DNA of 38,591 nucleotides, from positions 1 through 38,591 of the forward strand of contig JAUHYB010000003.1 in the NCBI GenBank assembly GCA_030426745.1, written 5' to 3'. A program made the position numbers and the translations under genes. This DNA comes from a bacterium. GTDB lineage: Bacteria; Planctomycetota; UBA1135; GCA-002686595. Shown in pieces: positions 15,779 through 25,856 of the stretch. The notes under the pieces are model-generated. The model was not told where the DNA came from and made no database searches. It saw only the letters and a list, made by a program, of their open reading frames with translations. How positions within the stretch are numbered: position 1 is the stretch's first letter; every line of letters starts with the position of its first letter.

Positions 15779-16921
15779 GTGACCGTCCAGGACAAAGAAC
15801 TCGTTCCCGGCCTCGCCGGGATTCCGGCCGCCGAGTCGTCGATCAGCTACATCGACGGACAAGCCGGCATCCTCGAGTACCGCGGTCACCGCATCGAGAC
15901 GCTCGCCGAGAAGAGCAACTTCGAGGAGACGTGCTGGCTGCTGTGGCACGGTGAGCTGCCGACGCGCAAGCAACTCGACGGCTTCCGCGCGCGCCTCGCC
16001 GGCTACCGCGGCATCCCGCAAGAAGCGGTCGACGTCATCGAGCGCCTGCCGAAGGGCGGCCACCCGATGGCCGCGCTGCAAGCGGGCATGGCGACGCTGG
16101 GCATGTACAGCCCGAACGTCGACGTGCACGACCAGTCGCAGCGCGAGGACGCGTACGCGCGCCTGATCGCCGCGACGCCGACGCTGGTCGCCGCCTTCGC
16201 GCGCGCGCGCGCCGGCAAGCCGTTCGTCGCGCCCGACCCCGACCTCGACACGGCCGCGAACTTCCTCTACATGCTCACCGGCGAGACGCCGGACGAGCTC
16301 GCGGCGCACGTCCTCGACGTCTGCCTCGTGCTGCACGCCGACCACACGATGAACGCGTCGACCTTCGCCGCGCGCGTCGTGGCCTCGACCGAGGCCGACC
16401 CGTACTCGGTCTGCGCTTCGGCCGTCGGCGCGCTGAAGGGCCCGCTGCACGGCGGCGCGAACGAGCGCGTGCTGCAACAGCTCGAGACGATCGGTTCCGC
16501 CGACGCCGTCCCCGCCTGGCTCGACAAGGTCAGCGCGGAGAAGGGCAAGATCATGGGCTTCGGCCACCGCGTCTACAAGACGAAGGACCCGCGCGCGAAG
16601 CGCCTGCAGACCCTCGTCCGCGAGGTGCGCGAGAAGCTCGGCAGCACGCCGGTGTACGACACCGCGCTCGCGCTCGAGGACGCCGTCGTCGCCAAGCTCG
16701 GCGCCAAGGGCATCCACCCGAACGTCGACTTCTTCAGCGGCATCGTCTACGAGAAGCTCGGCATCCCGACGGACTTCTTCACGCCGATCTTCGCGATCGC
16801 GCGCGTCTCCGGCTGGCTGTCGCACTGGAACGAGCAGATGCACGACAACCGCATCTTCCGTCCGGGCCAGATCTTCACCGGCTCGCACGACGCGGTCTAC
16901 GTGCCGATCGACGAGCGCTGA
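15779..16921 (+). CDS. gltA: Citrate synthase (type II-like fold; citrate or 2-methylcitrate)
   Basis: The enzyme condenses acetyl-CoA (or propionyl-CoA) with oxaloacetate at the entry of the TCA cycle. In the 380-residue product the catalytic triad is present: His224 in GPLHGG, His263 in GFGHRVY and Asp317 in NVDFFSG. HADHTMNAST (186-195) and RPGQIFTG near the C-terminus are also typical. The short length, without the N-terminal domain of the NADH-regulated enterobacterial form, fits the group shared by citrate and methylcitrate synthases; the two are hard to tell apart from motifs. The start is a GTG at 15779 without a Shine-Dalgarno sequence. A TAC-rich -10-like box (GATACT, 15679-15684) lies about 95 bp upstream. 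Confidence 0.93.
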   Translation: MTVQDKELVPGLAGIPAAESSISYIDGQAGILEYRGHRIETLAEKSNFEETCWLLWHGELPTRKQLDGFRARLAGYRGIPQEAVDVIERLPKGGHPMAALQAGMATLGMYSPNVDVHDQSQREDAYARLIAATPTLVAAFARARAGKPFVAPDPDLDTAANFLYMLTGETPDELAAHVLDVCLVLHADHTMNASTFAARVVASTEADPYSVCASAVGALKGPLHGGANERVLQQLETIGSADAVPAWLDKVSAEKGKIMGFGHRVYKTKDPRAKRLQTLVREVREKLGSTPVYDTALALEDAVVAKLGAKGIHPNVDFFSGIVYEKLGIPTDFFTPIFAIARVSGWLSHWNEQMHDNRIFRPGQIFTGSHDAVYVPIDER

Positions 16922-16957
16922 GCGCCGCGCGCCTCCCCGGGGCGCGCCACCCTCCAC

Positions 16958-16997
16958 CGACGCCGCCCCGCCGCCCACGCGCCGCGGGGCGGCGTCG
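16958..16997 (+). terminator. Strong terminator hairpin after citrate synthase
   Basis: A perfect 14-bp stem, CGACGCCGCCCCGC (16958-16971) and GCGGGGCGGCGTCG (16984-16997), has a 12-nt loop. It starts 36 bp past the gltA stop, and its right arm merges into the first unit of the 26-bp array. No T-tract follows. Confidence 0.75.
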
Positions 16998-17227
16998 CGC
17001 TTCTTGCGCGCGGAACGGCACCGCGCTTCTTGCGCGCGGAACGGCGTCGCGCTGGAAGCGCGCGGAACGGTACCGCGCTGGAAGCGCGCGGAACGGTACC
17101 GCGCTGGAAGCGCGCGGAACGGCACCGCGCTGGAAGCGCGCGGAACGGCGTCGCGCTGGAAGCGCGCAGAACGGTACCGCGCTGGAAGCGCGCAGAACGG
17201 CACCGCGCTGGAAGCGCGCGGAACGGC
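16990..17227. repeat. 26-bp tandem hairpin array, 9 copies
   Basis: The core element recurs at exactly 26-bp steps from 17000 to 17208. The first two copies carry CGCGC-TTCTT-GCGCG; the other seven carry the perfect stem CGCGCT-GGA-AGCGCG. Between cores the spacer reads GGAACGG or AGAACGG with C/T and A/G variation. The array fills the gap between convergent gltA and tRNA-Leu. Each unit can fold on its own on either strand. Confidence 0.95.
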
Positions 17228-17250
17228 GCGCGCTCGCGTCGTGGGCGGGG

Positions 17251-17337
17251 TGGTGGGGAGACCGGGGATCGAACCCGGACGCCCTCGCGGGCTTCGGATT
17301 TTAAGTCCGATGCGTCTGCCAGTTCCGCCATCTCCCC
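17251..17337 (-). tRNA. tRNA-Leu (anticodon UAA), CCA encoded
   Basis: Reading the minus strand from 17337, the 7-bp acceptor stem GGGGAGA pairs with TCTCCCC, followed by discriminator A and an encoded CCA (17253-17251). The anticodon loop CTTAAAA gives UAA, which reads UUA and UUG. A long variable arm (AGCCCGCGAGGGCGT) marks a class II tRNA, and the T arm has GGTTCGATCC. A TAGGAT hexamer at 17379-17384 (minus) may be the -10 box; no clear -35 is seen. Confidence 0.97.
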
Positions 17338-17463
17338 GCGGAGCCCGGGGGCGGGTCGCCCGCGGGCCGGCGCCGGGCATCCTACCGCGCGGCCCCGTCG
17401 CCGTCGCCCGCGTCGTCGCCGGCGTCGTGGTCGCGTCCCGCGTCGGTGGGCGGCCCTGCGACC

Positions 17464-17491
17464 TTGACGCGACCCCGGTGCCGGGTATGCT
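17464..17491 (+). promoter_or_regulatory. Sigma70 promoter for tRNA-Cys
   Basis: TTGACG (17464-17469), a 16-bp spacer and TATGCT (17486-17491) make one of the best housekeeping promoter matches in the window. The tRNA begins 17 bp further on. Confidence 0.75.
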
Positions 17492-17508
17492 CTTCGGTCC
17501 TCACGGAG

Positions 17509-17584
17509 GGCGGCATAGCCAAGTGGCTAAGGCGACGGATTGCAAATCCGTTATTCCCCGGTTCGAGTCCGGGTGCCGCCTCCA
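17509..17584 (+). tRNA. tRNA-Cys (anticodon GCA), CCA encoded
   Basis: The acceptor stem GGCGGCA pairs with TGCCGCC, with discriminator U (the tRNA-Cys identity base) and an encoded CCA at 17582-17584. The anticodon loop TTGCAAA gives GCA. The D arm (AGCCAAGTGGCTAAGGC) and T arm (GGTTCGAGTCC) are regular and the length is 76 nt. Confidence 0.98.
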
Positions 17585-17606
17585 CCTCCGCCCGCCCCGC
17601 TTCGCA

Positions 17607-17673
17607 GGCGGTGATTCCCCGGCGGTGATTCCCCGGCAGTGCCTTCCGGCAGTGCCTTCCGGCGGTGCCTTCC
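17607..17673. repeat. 13-14-bp tandem repeats, 5 copies
   Basis: Two copies of GGCGGTGATTCCCC (17607, 17621) are followed by two of GGCAGTGCCTTCC (17635, 17648) and one of GGCGGTGCCTTCC (17661). They lie between tRNA-Cys and the next gene. The two sub-types look like steps of one drifting array. Confidence 0.85.
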
Positions 17674-17752
17674 GCCGGGGTCGCAGTCGGCGCTCTGCGC
17701 CCGGGGCCGTCGCACGGCGCGTGACGGCGCGCCGCTTCCCTGGAGAGACCGC

Positions 17753-18469
17753 ATGGTCGACGACGCTCGAGAGCCGCGACCGGATCCGCTGCGCGCGGAG
17801 GGGGACCTCCGGACGACGACGCGCGCCGCGACCCTCGCGACCGTCGTCGCGGTGACGGCGCTGGGCGCGCTGGGGCTCGCGATCGGCGCGGACGCCTGGT
17901 CGGTGCTCGCGTGGCTCGCGCTCGCCGCGCCGGCGGCCGGACACCTCGTCGCGCGCGCCGCGTCGACCCGTCGCGGGACGCTCGTCGCCTGGTGCGCGCC
18001 GCCCGTGCTGTGGGCGCTGCTGGTCGTCGCGCTCGCGTCGCGCAGCGCCGCGCCGCCCGCCTGGCCCGGCGCGCTCGCCGCGTGCGGCCTCTACGCGTTC
18101 GGCCTCGCGACGGGGCGGGTCGGTCGTTCCGGCGCGGCCGGCGCGGGCGTGTGGCTCGCGGCGCTCGCGCTGCTCGCCGGCGCGCCGATGGGCTGGGGCG
18201 TCGTGACGCGGCCGTGGCCCCCGGAGATCGCGGCCTTCCTGCTCGACCTGTCGCCGCTGTCGGTCGTGCTGGAGAGCGCCGGCGCCGACTGGATGCGACA
18301 CCCCGCCGTCTACGACCCGGCGGGCACCCTGGACATCGGACCGCAAATGCGCGTCGCATGGCGCGGGACGCTTGCGGGTCCGGGCCTGCTTGTGTTGGGA
18401 TGCGCCGCCCTCGGCGCGGCGGTCGTGTCGCGACCGCGCAGCCTCGCGCCGGCGAGGAAGGACTCATGA
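17753..18469 (+). CDS. Hypothetical polytopic membrane protein
   Basis: I do not recognise this 238-residue protein. It has a short charged N-terminus and about six hydrophobic segments (27-47, 50-68, 78-95, 104-121, 131-152 and 207-225). Between the last two is a polar loop of about 50 residues with WPPEIAAFLLDLSP and DWMRHPAVYDP, which may face outside. The ATG at 17753 has GGAGAG six bases upstream, a good ribosome site. Its stop overlaps the start of the NIL-domain gene (ATGA), so the two are coupled and may work together. Confidence 0.78.
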   Translation: MVDDAREPRPDPLRAEGDLRTTTRAATLATVVAVTALGALGLAIGADAWSVLAWLALAAPAAGHLVARAASTRRGTLVAWCAPPVLWALLVVALASRSAAPPAWPGALAACGLYAFGLATGRVGRSGAAGAGVWLAALALLAGAPMGWGVVTRPWPPEIAAFLLDLSPLSVVLESAGADWMRHPAVYDPAGTLDIGPQMRVAWRGTLAGPGLLVLGCAALGAAVVSRPRSLAPARKDS

Positions 18470-18720
18470 TGGCGATCCGCAAGATCTTCTGCACCTTTCC
18501 CCAGCAGCTCATCTCCGAGCCCATCGTCAGCCACACGCTGGGCGAGAAGTTCGGCGTGATCCCGAACATCCGCGCCGCGAGCATCTCCGACACCGTCGCA
18601 CTGGTCGCCGTCGAGATCGAGGGCGAGGAGGGCGCGATCAAGCAGTCGATCGAGTACCTGCGCGAGCGCGGGGTGAAGGTCGAGGAGATCTCCGACTCGG
18701 AGGACGCGCCGAAGCTCTGA
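18466..18720 (+). CDS. Stand-alone NIL-domain protein
   Basis: The 84-residue product consists almost wholly of an ACT-like fold of the NIL type, a domain known from the C-terminus of MetN and from some ferredoxin-like proteins linked to methionine or homocysteine metabolism. Visible are SEPIVSHTLGEKFGVIPNIRAA, here quoted as its parts SEPIVSHTLGEKFG and VIPNIRAA, then VEIEGEEGAI and the helix IEYLRERGVKVEEI. AGGAAGGA lies just upstream of the two adjacent ATG codons (18466 and 18469), so either could be the start. In MetN the domain senses methionine; here no transporter is attached. A PurS assignment was considered because of size, but the motif pattern fits NIL better. Confidence 0.75.
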   Translation: MMAIRKIFCTFPQQLISEPIVSHTLGEKFGVIPNIRAASISDTVALVAVEIEGEEGAIKQSIEYLRERGVKVEEISDSEDAPKL

Positions 18721-18726
18721 GCCGTC

Positions 18727-20562
18727 GTGGTCGTCGGTGAGGAGAGAGGGCGCCCGAAGCGGCGCCGGGAGGCGCACGGCGCCCGCGCGTGGGCCGCGGC
18801 GCTGTCGCTGCTGCTGACGCTCGCGGCGGCCTGCAACTCGAACGGCGCGCGGTCGAACGACGTCCGGGTGCAGCGCGGCGCGGTCGCGTCGGAGCACCCG
18901 CTGGCGACGGCGGTCGGCCTGGACGTGCTCGCGCGCGGCGGCAACGCGGCGGACGCGGCGGTCGCGACCGCCTTCGCGCTGGCCGTGGTCTATCCGCAGG
19001 CTGGCAACCTGGGCGGCGGCGGCTTCGCGCTGTGGGTGCCGCGCGAGGGCAACGCGCTCGCGCTGGACTTCCGCGAGACCGCGCCCGCGTCGACGCTGGT
19101 CGCGCGCTACCTGGACGACGACGGGAAGGCCGTCGCGGACCGCTCGCGCCGCGGCCCGCTGGCCGTCGGTACGCCCGGCTCGCCGCGCGGCCTGTTCGCG
19201 CTGTACGACGAGTGCGGGTCCGGCCTGTTGCGCTTCCGCGATCTGGTGCAGCCGGCGATCGAGCTGGCGCGCGACGGCTTCGTCGTCGATCCGTGGCTCG
19301 CGCAACACCTGGTGGACGCGCGCGACGACCCGAAGTGGAACGACGCCGCGCGCGCGCTGTTCTATCCCGGCGGCGAGCCGCTGGCCGAGGGCGCCGTGTT
19401 CGTGCAACCGGCGCTGGCCGACACGCTCGAGCGCATCGCGCGCGGCGGACCCGACGCGTTCTACACCGGCGGCGTCGCGACGGAGACGGCCGAAGCGCTC
19501 GCCGCGCTGCCGGTCGAAGGGCTGACGCACCGCGTCGGCGGCTCGGTCGACCTGGCGGACCTCGCCGGCTACGCGCCGAAGTGGCGCGAACCGCTGCGCG
19601 GCTGGTTCCTGGGGCACGAGCTGTTCTCGATGCCGCCGCCCAGCTCGGGCGGGCTGGTGGTGATGCAGAGCCTGGCCGTGCTGGAGGGCCTGCCGCTGGA
19701 CACCGAGCTCGCCAAGGGCGACGGCGAGCCGACCGCGCGCATGCTGCACTGGTGGATCGAGGCGCTGCGCGGCAGCTTCGCGGACCGCGCGCAGCACATG
19801 GGCGATCCGGACAAGGTCGACGTGCCGGTGCGCGCCTTGCTGTCGCCCGCGTGGGTCGCGTCGCGCCGCGCGTCGATCGGCGAGTACGCGCGCACCGACG
19901 TCGCGCCCTGGCGGCCGCCGGTCCTCGAGCCGACCGAGACGACGCACGTCTCCGTCGTCGACCGCGACGGCAACGCGCTGTCGATGACGACGACGCTGAA
20001 CGGCCGCTTCGGCGCGGGCATCCTCGCACCGGGCGGCTTCCTGCTGAACAACGAGCTGGACGACTTCGCGATCCAGCCGGACGCGCCGAACATGTACGGG
20101 CTGGTCGGCAGCTCGGCGAACGCGATCGCGCCGGGCAAGCGGCCGCTGTCGTCGATGACGCCGACGGTGGTGCGCTCGCCCGACGGGATGCCGGAGCTCG
20201 TGCTCGGCAGCCCGGGCGGCCCGCGCATCATCACCAGCGTGATGCAGGTCGTGCTGCGCGTGCTGGTGCTCGAACAGGACCTCGTCGCCGCCGTCGACGC
20301 GCCGCGACTGCACCAGCAGTGGAGCCCCGCGGCGACCTGGTTCGAGGCGAGCTTCCACGGCGGCTGGGACCCCGACCTGATCGCGGCGCTCGAGGCGCGC
20401 GGCCACCCGATCGAGCTCGTCGAGCGGCGCCTCGGCAGCGTGCAGGCCGTGCACGTCGATCCGCGCGGCGTGACGACCGCGTACTCGGACGCGCGCCGCG
20501 GCGGGGCGGCCGGCGTCGAGGGCGGCGCGGTCGCCCAGCCGGCGTCGCCGCCGCGGCGCTAG
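18727..20562 (+). CDS. ggt: Gamma-glutamyltransferase, probable lipoprotein
   Basis: The enzyme cleaves gamma-glutamyl bonds (glutathione and analogues) outside the cytoplasmic membrane. The 611-residue precursor has a basic N-terminus, a hydrophobic segment (20-35) and a probable lipobox AAAC with Cys36, so it is likely a lipid-anchored exported protein. The catalytic fold is complete: VASEHPLA, GGNAADAAVA, the autoprocessing site ETTHVSVVD with nucleophile Thr405, and the SSMTPT and GSPGGPRI segments that bind substrate. The GTG at 18727 comes 6 bp after the NIL gene. Ordinary GGTs have a plain signal peptide, so the lipobox is a mild oddity. Hydrolase and acylase relatives share this fold; the substrate is not proven. 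Confidence 0.92.
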   Translation: MVVGEERGRPKRRREAHGARAWAAALSLLLTLAAACNSNGARSNDVRVQRGAVASEHPLATAVGLDVLARGGNAADAAVATAFALAVVYPQAGNLGGGGFALWVPREGNALALDFRETAPASTLVARYLDDDGKAVADRSRRGPLAVGTPGSPRGLFALYDECGSGLLRFRDLVQPAIELARDGFVVDPWLAQHLVDARDDPKWNDAARALFYPGGEPLAEGAVFVQPALADTLERIARGGPDAFYTGGVATETAEALAALPVEGLTHRVGGSVDLADLAGYAPKWREPLRGWFLGHELFSMPPPSSGGLVVMQSLAVLEGLPLDTELAKGDGEPTARMLHWWIEALRGSFADRAQHMGDPDKVDVPVRALLSPAWVASRRASIGEYARTDVAPWRPPVLEPTETTHVSVVDRDGNALSMTTTLNGRFGAGILAPGGFLLNNELDDFAIQPDAPNMYGLVGSSANAIAPGKRPLSSMTPTVVRSPDGMPELVLGSPGGPRIITSVMQVVLRVLVLEQDLVAAVDAPRLHQQWSPAATWFEASFHGGWDPDLIAALEARGHPIELVERRLGSVQAVHVDPRGVTTAYSDARRGGAAGVEGGAVAQPASPPRR

Positions 20563-20629
20563 TCCCGGCGCGCTGCGCTCGGGTCGCGCGGGGCTCGGGG
20601 ACGTGGGCGCTCGGGGACACGGACATGGA

Positions 20630-20663
20630 GAGAGCCCGCCGGACCGCGGTCCGACGGGCTCTC
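20630..20663. terminator. Bidirectional terminator hairpin
   Basis: A 16-bp stem with one mismatch, starting GAGAGCCCG and ending CGGGCTCTC with a 2-nt loop, fills the centre of the 135-bp gap between the convergent ggt and zinc-ribbon genes. It can serve both transcripts. Confidence 0.8.
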
Positions 20664-20697
20664 GTCGTTCGGCGTGGGGCGCGGGCGCGCCCCGCGA

Positions 20698-22161
20698 TCA
20701 CAGGTCGTCGAGCGCGTCGAGGTCGTCCTCGCCGCCGACGTCGTCGGACGGCGTCTCCTCGGGCTTCGACCCTTTGTCGCGCTTGGTGTGCGTCAACCAG
20801 TAGCCGTGGTCCGAGTCGTAGCGCTTCCACAGGTCGCACCAGCTCTGGATGGCGCGCTTGTCGTAGTAGTGCCAGGTGTCGGGCTGGCTGTCGGGGTACT
20901 GCCAGCCGAGGTTGATGCCGTTGCAGATCTCGGTCAGCGTCTTCTGCGCCGCGTTCGCCGTCAGGAACTGGTCGTTGTCCGTCAGGTCGAACGTCTTCAT
21001 CACGTTGAGGATCGCGGGGATGGCGAACTTGCCCTCCTCGACGAGCTTCTTGCCCGCGCGGCGGCCGGCGGCGCCGGCGAAGGGGTCCATCATCTGCGCG
21101 GCGAGCTCTTGCAGCTCGGCCCAGCGCTCCTCGGTGCAGCCCTGCGGCACGCCGAAGTCCTCGATGGCGGCCAGGTCGACCGACGCGGGATCCTTGAAGG
21201 TGCGCGCGGGCTTCTCGGCGGCGGGTTCGGACGCGTTCGTCTCGTTCGCGGCGCCGCTCGGCGCCTCGGCGGCGGCGTCCGTCGACGCGGCGTCGTCCGT
21301 GCCGCTCGACTCCTCGGTGGTCCCAGGGTCATCGGTGGCGGCGTCGTCGCTCGCGGCGTCGTCCGTCGTCGCGTCGCCGTCCGCGCTCGCGGGGTCGGCG
21401 GCCGCGTCGTTCGCGGCGTCGCTCGACGCGTCCGCGCCGGTCTCGCCGTTGCCGGAAGCGATCACCTCGTCGGCGCTGTCGCCGCCCTGGTTCATCAGGA
21501 AGAAGCCGGCGCCGGCGGCGAGCAGGATCATCACGCCCGCGACGACCAGCAGCATGGGGTTCTGCTTCTTCTGCGGGCGGCGTCCGCGACGTCCGCCGCG
21601 GCCGCCGTCCTCGGCGTCGTCGTCCTCGTCACCGCCGCGACCGCGGCCGCCGCGGCGGCTCTTGGCGGGGGCGGAGCGGCGCGACGAACCGCCGCGACGC
21701 GAGCCGCCGCGGGACGAACCGCGCGCGGGAGCCTCGTCGGCCTCGTCCGCGCCGCGACGCGCGCGCGCGCCGGCGGGGGCGCCGCGACGGGCGGGCGACG
21801 GCTTGGCGGCCCCTGACTTCGCGGCGGGCTTGGCGGCCGGCTTGGACGTGGTCTGCTGCTTCGCGGCGGCCTCGGCCTCGGCGCGGCGCTGCGCGAGCAG
21901 GCGCTCCTTCATCGACGGTCCGGTGCGCTCCTTCTTCGGCGCGGGCTCGGGCGACTCGGCCTTCGCCGGCGCGACCTTGCGCGCGGGCATCGGCGGAGGC
22001 GTCGCGGCGGCCGGCTTGGCGGGCTGCGGCGCGTCCTCTCGGACGGGCCCGATCTCGACCACGCCGCCGCACGACTTGCACTTGGCGCGGTCCGCCTCGA
22101 AGGAGGCGGGCACCTTGAAGTTGGCTCCGCAGGAGGAGCACTCACCGAGGCGATACTTCAT
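20698..22161 (-). CDS. Zinc-ribbon membrane protein A
   Basis: I know no function for this 487-residue protein, but its layout is clear. It has an N-terminal zinc ribbon (Cys8, 11, 28, 31), a long basic Ala/Pro/Arg/Gly-rich segment (45-200), one transmembrane helix (about 202-223) preceded by KQNPML, an acidic Asp/Ala/Ser/Thr-rich linker (225-320) and a folded C-terminal domain (about 325-460) with several Trp and Tyr. By the positive-inside rule the ribbon faces the cytoplasm and the C-terminal domain the other side. The C-terminal domain shares a spacing pattern with protein B upstream (see below). The ATG at 22161 follows a 94-bp gap, so both are probably one transcript. Confidence 0.85.
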   Translation of the reverse strand: MKYRLGECSSCGANFKVPASFEADRAKCKSCGGVVEIGPVREDAPQPAKPAAATPPPMPARKVAPAKAESPEPAPKKERTGPSMKERLLAQRRAEAEAAAKQQTTSKPAAKPAAKSGAAKPSPARRGAPAGARARRGADEADEAPARGSSRGGSRRGGSSRRSAPAKSRRGGRGRGGDEDDDAEDGGRGGRRGRRPQKKQNPMLLVVAGVMILLAAGAGFFLMNQGGDSADEVIASGNGETGADASSDAANDAAADPASADGDATTDDAASDDAATDDPGTTEESSGTDDAASTDAAAEAPSGAANETNASEPAAEKPARTFKDPASVDLAAIEDFGVPQGCTEERWAELQELAAQMMDPFAGAAGRRAGKKLVEEGKFAIPAILNVMKTFDLTDNDQFLTANAAQKTLTEICNGINLGWQYPDSQPDTWHYYDKRAIQSWCDLWKRYDSDHGYWLTHTKRDKGSKPEETPSDDVGGEDDLDALDDL

Positions 22162-22255
22162 TGAGGGTCTCTCGAAGGGATGGGGGGATGCGGTGCGCCG
22201 GTCCGTGGGGGGCGGGGTGGCGGCGCGTGTTCGTGGGGCGAGCGGGCGCCCGGGA

Positions 22256-23557
22256 TCAGTCGTCCTGCGCGGCTTCGCGCTTGGCCTTCTCGTACTCGCG
22301 GCGTTCCTTCTCGGTCAGCTCGCTCATGTCCGTGATCGCCTCGAGGCCGTCCGTCTGGTCTTCCTCGTCGATGCCGTCGAAGCGGCGGTACTTCTTGTCG
22401 TACCAGTAGAACCACTGCTTGATGCCGGAGTCGAGGCGCTCGCTGGTGCCGCCCAGCGACTCGAGCGCGACGGTCGTCGAGTATCCGGTGATGTCCTTGA
22501 GCATCTTGGCCATCGCGGTCAGGCGGACCTGTGCGTCGTACTCGTCGCCGCCCGACGCCTTCGCGGCCTCGAGGTCCTGGTACGCGCTGTACAGGCCGTT
22601 GATCAGGATCGGCGTCGCGGGCTTGCCGATCGCCTCGAGTTCCTCGCGCGTGGCGTTCAGCTCGCCGGGTCGCAGGTTCACGTCCTCGAGCTTCTTCACC
22701 AGCTCGTCGATGCGCGCCGCGAGTTCCGGCGACGTCGTCGGGTCGTGCTGCAACACGCGCGGTTCGCTCTCGAGCACCAGCGATCCGTCGGACAGCGTCT
22801 TCTTCACCGTCTTCTTCGTGCGGCCCGCGAAGTTCGCGCGCATCTCGGCCTCCGAGATCCAGCGCTCCCACTTCCACGCGCGCCACTTGCCGCCGTCCTG
22901 GACGAGGCCCCAGTGGATGCCGCGCATGCCGGGCTTGGTCGTGTCGACCGGCGCGAGCTCGAACTGCACGGTCGCGAACTCGTCGGACTCGGCGATCACC
23001 TTGCCGTCGGTCGGCTTCCACATGCCGACGAGGTTGTCCTCGCCGTCCGCGGTCAGCTCGGCGATCACGGCGTTCGCGAAGGCCGACTTCTCGGAGCTGG
23101 TCAGCGCGTCGTAGCCGGACGGGTCGGGCATCGCGCCCTCTTCGTCGGCGTTCTTCCACGACCACGCGTGGGGCAGGTCGATCATGCCCTGCAGGTCGAG
23201 CTCGTTGCGCGACGCGGCCAGCTCGTGCACGCGGCGCGCCGTCTTGGCCAGCGGCGAGTCCCAGCCGGTCGGGTCGACGTAGGTCTCCTTCGCGGCGACC
23301 TCGGGGACCTCGATCTCGGGCGTCGCGACGCGGCCGCCCTTGCGCTCGCCGGACATCGCGAAGATGACGATCGCGATCACGACCACGCCGGCGCCGATGC
23401 CGATCGGCAGCATCGGGTTCGACTTCGACTGACGCGCGCGGGCGCCGGCGGGGCGCGCGACGTAGACGCGCTCGCACTCCGAGCAGCGCACCTTCGCGCC
23501 TTCCTTGCTGTCGGGGAGCTTGGCCTGGAGGCCGCAGGAGGGGCACTGGATCAGCAT
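22256..23557 (-). CDS. Zinc-ribbon membrane protein B
   Basis: The 433-residue protein begins with a zinc ribbon (Cys5, 8, 25, 28). It continues with a short basic linker, KSNPML and a transmembrane helix (about 50-68), then a periplasmic region of about 360 residues. The middle part (about 95-260) is Trp-rich and beta-like (WGLVQDGGKWRAWKWERW); the C-terminal part is helical and has GKPATPILINGLY, similar in style to a HEAT-type helix pair. The C-terminus (WFYWYDKKYRRFD) recalls the WCDLWKRYD segment of protein A, and both have the NPML motif before the helix. I infer paralogues that arose by duplication. Function is unknown; the N-terminal ribbon type is common in Planctomycetota. Confidence 0.85.
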   Translation of the reverse strand: MLIQCPSCGLQAKLPDSKEGAKVRCSECERVYVARPAGARARQSKSNPMLPIGIGAGVVVIAIVIFAMSGERKGGRVATPEIEVPEVAAKETYVDPTGWDSPLAKTARRVHELAASRNELDLQGMIDLPHAWSWKNADEEGAMPDPSGYDALTSSEKSAFANAVIAELTADGEDNLVGMWKPTDGKVIAESDEFATVQFELAPVDTTKPGMRGIHWGLVQDGGKWRAWKWERWISEAEMRANFAGRTKKTVKKTLSDGSLVLESEPRVLQHDPTTSPELAARIDELVKKLEDVNLRPGELNATREELEAIGKPATPILINGLYSAYQDLEAAKASGGDEYDAQVRLTAMAKMLKDITGYSTTVALESLGGTSERLDSGIKQWFYWYDKKYRRFDGIDEEDQTDGLEAITDMSELTEKERREYEKAKREAAQDD

Positions 23558-23706
23558 CGGGTCGCCGGGGTCGGGTCAGCTCTGGCGAGCGGAGGGGAGG
23601 GGGCGGGCGGGAGCGCGATCGACGCGCGTCGACCGAGGGCGCGCCGCGACGAGCCCAGCGGGGCCGCGCGTCGGCGTCGACACGCTCCAAGCCTTTGAAG
23701 CCACGG

Positions 23707-23735
23707 AAGATACACCAGCACCAGCGACGCCGCAA
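23707..23735 (-). promoter_or_regulatory. Promoter of the zinc-ribbon operon
   Basis: On the minus strand, TTGCGG (23735-23730), a 17-bp spacer and TATCTT (23712-23707) form a good sigma70-type promoter. The leader to the ATG of protein B would be about 140 nt. Confidence 0.6.
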
Positions 23736-23774
23736 GGAGCGCGGGCGGGGCTCCCGGCGCGCGCGTCGAGGGCC

Positions 23775-23780
23775 TAAGAT
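23775..23780 (+). promoter_or_regulatory. Candidate -10 box just before uvrB
   Basis: TAAGAT ends nine bases before the uvrB ATG, which would start transcription about at the start codon (leaderless mRNA). No good -35 box is seen at 16-18 bp, so this rests on the hexamer alone. Confidence 0.35.
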
Positions 23781-23789
23781 CGCGCGCCC

Positions 23790-25852
<2,063 letters not shown>

Positions 25853-25856
<4 letters not shown>

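Noticed and set aside
16990-17227. CRISPR array
   Set aside because: The 26-bp step has no variable spacers; repeats are directly adjacent and self-complementary, and no cas gene is near.
18466-18720. PurS (FGAM synthase subunit)
   Set aside because: The size fits, but SEPIVSHTLGEKFG, VIPNIRAA and the following pattern fit the NIL domain, and no purL or purQ is nearby.
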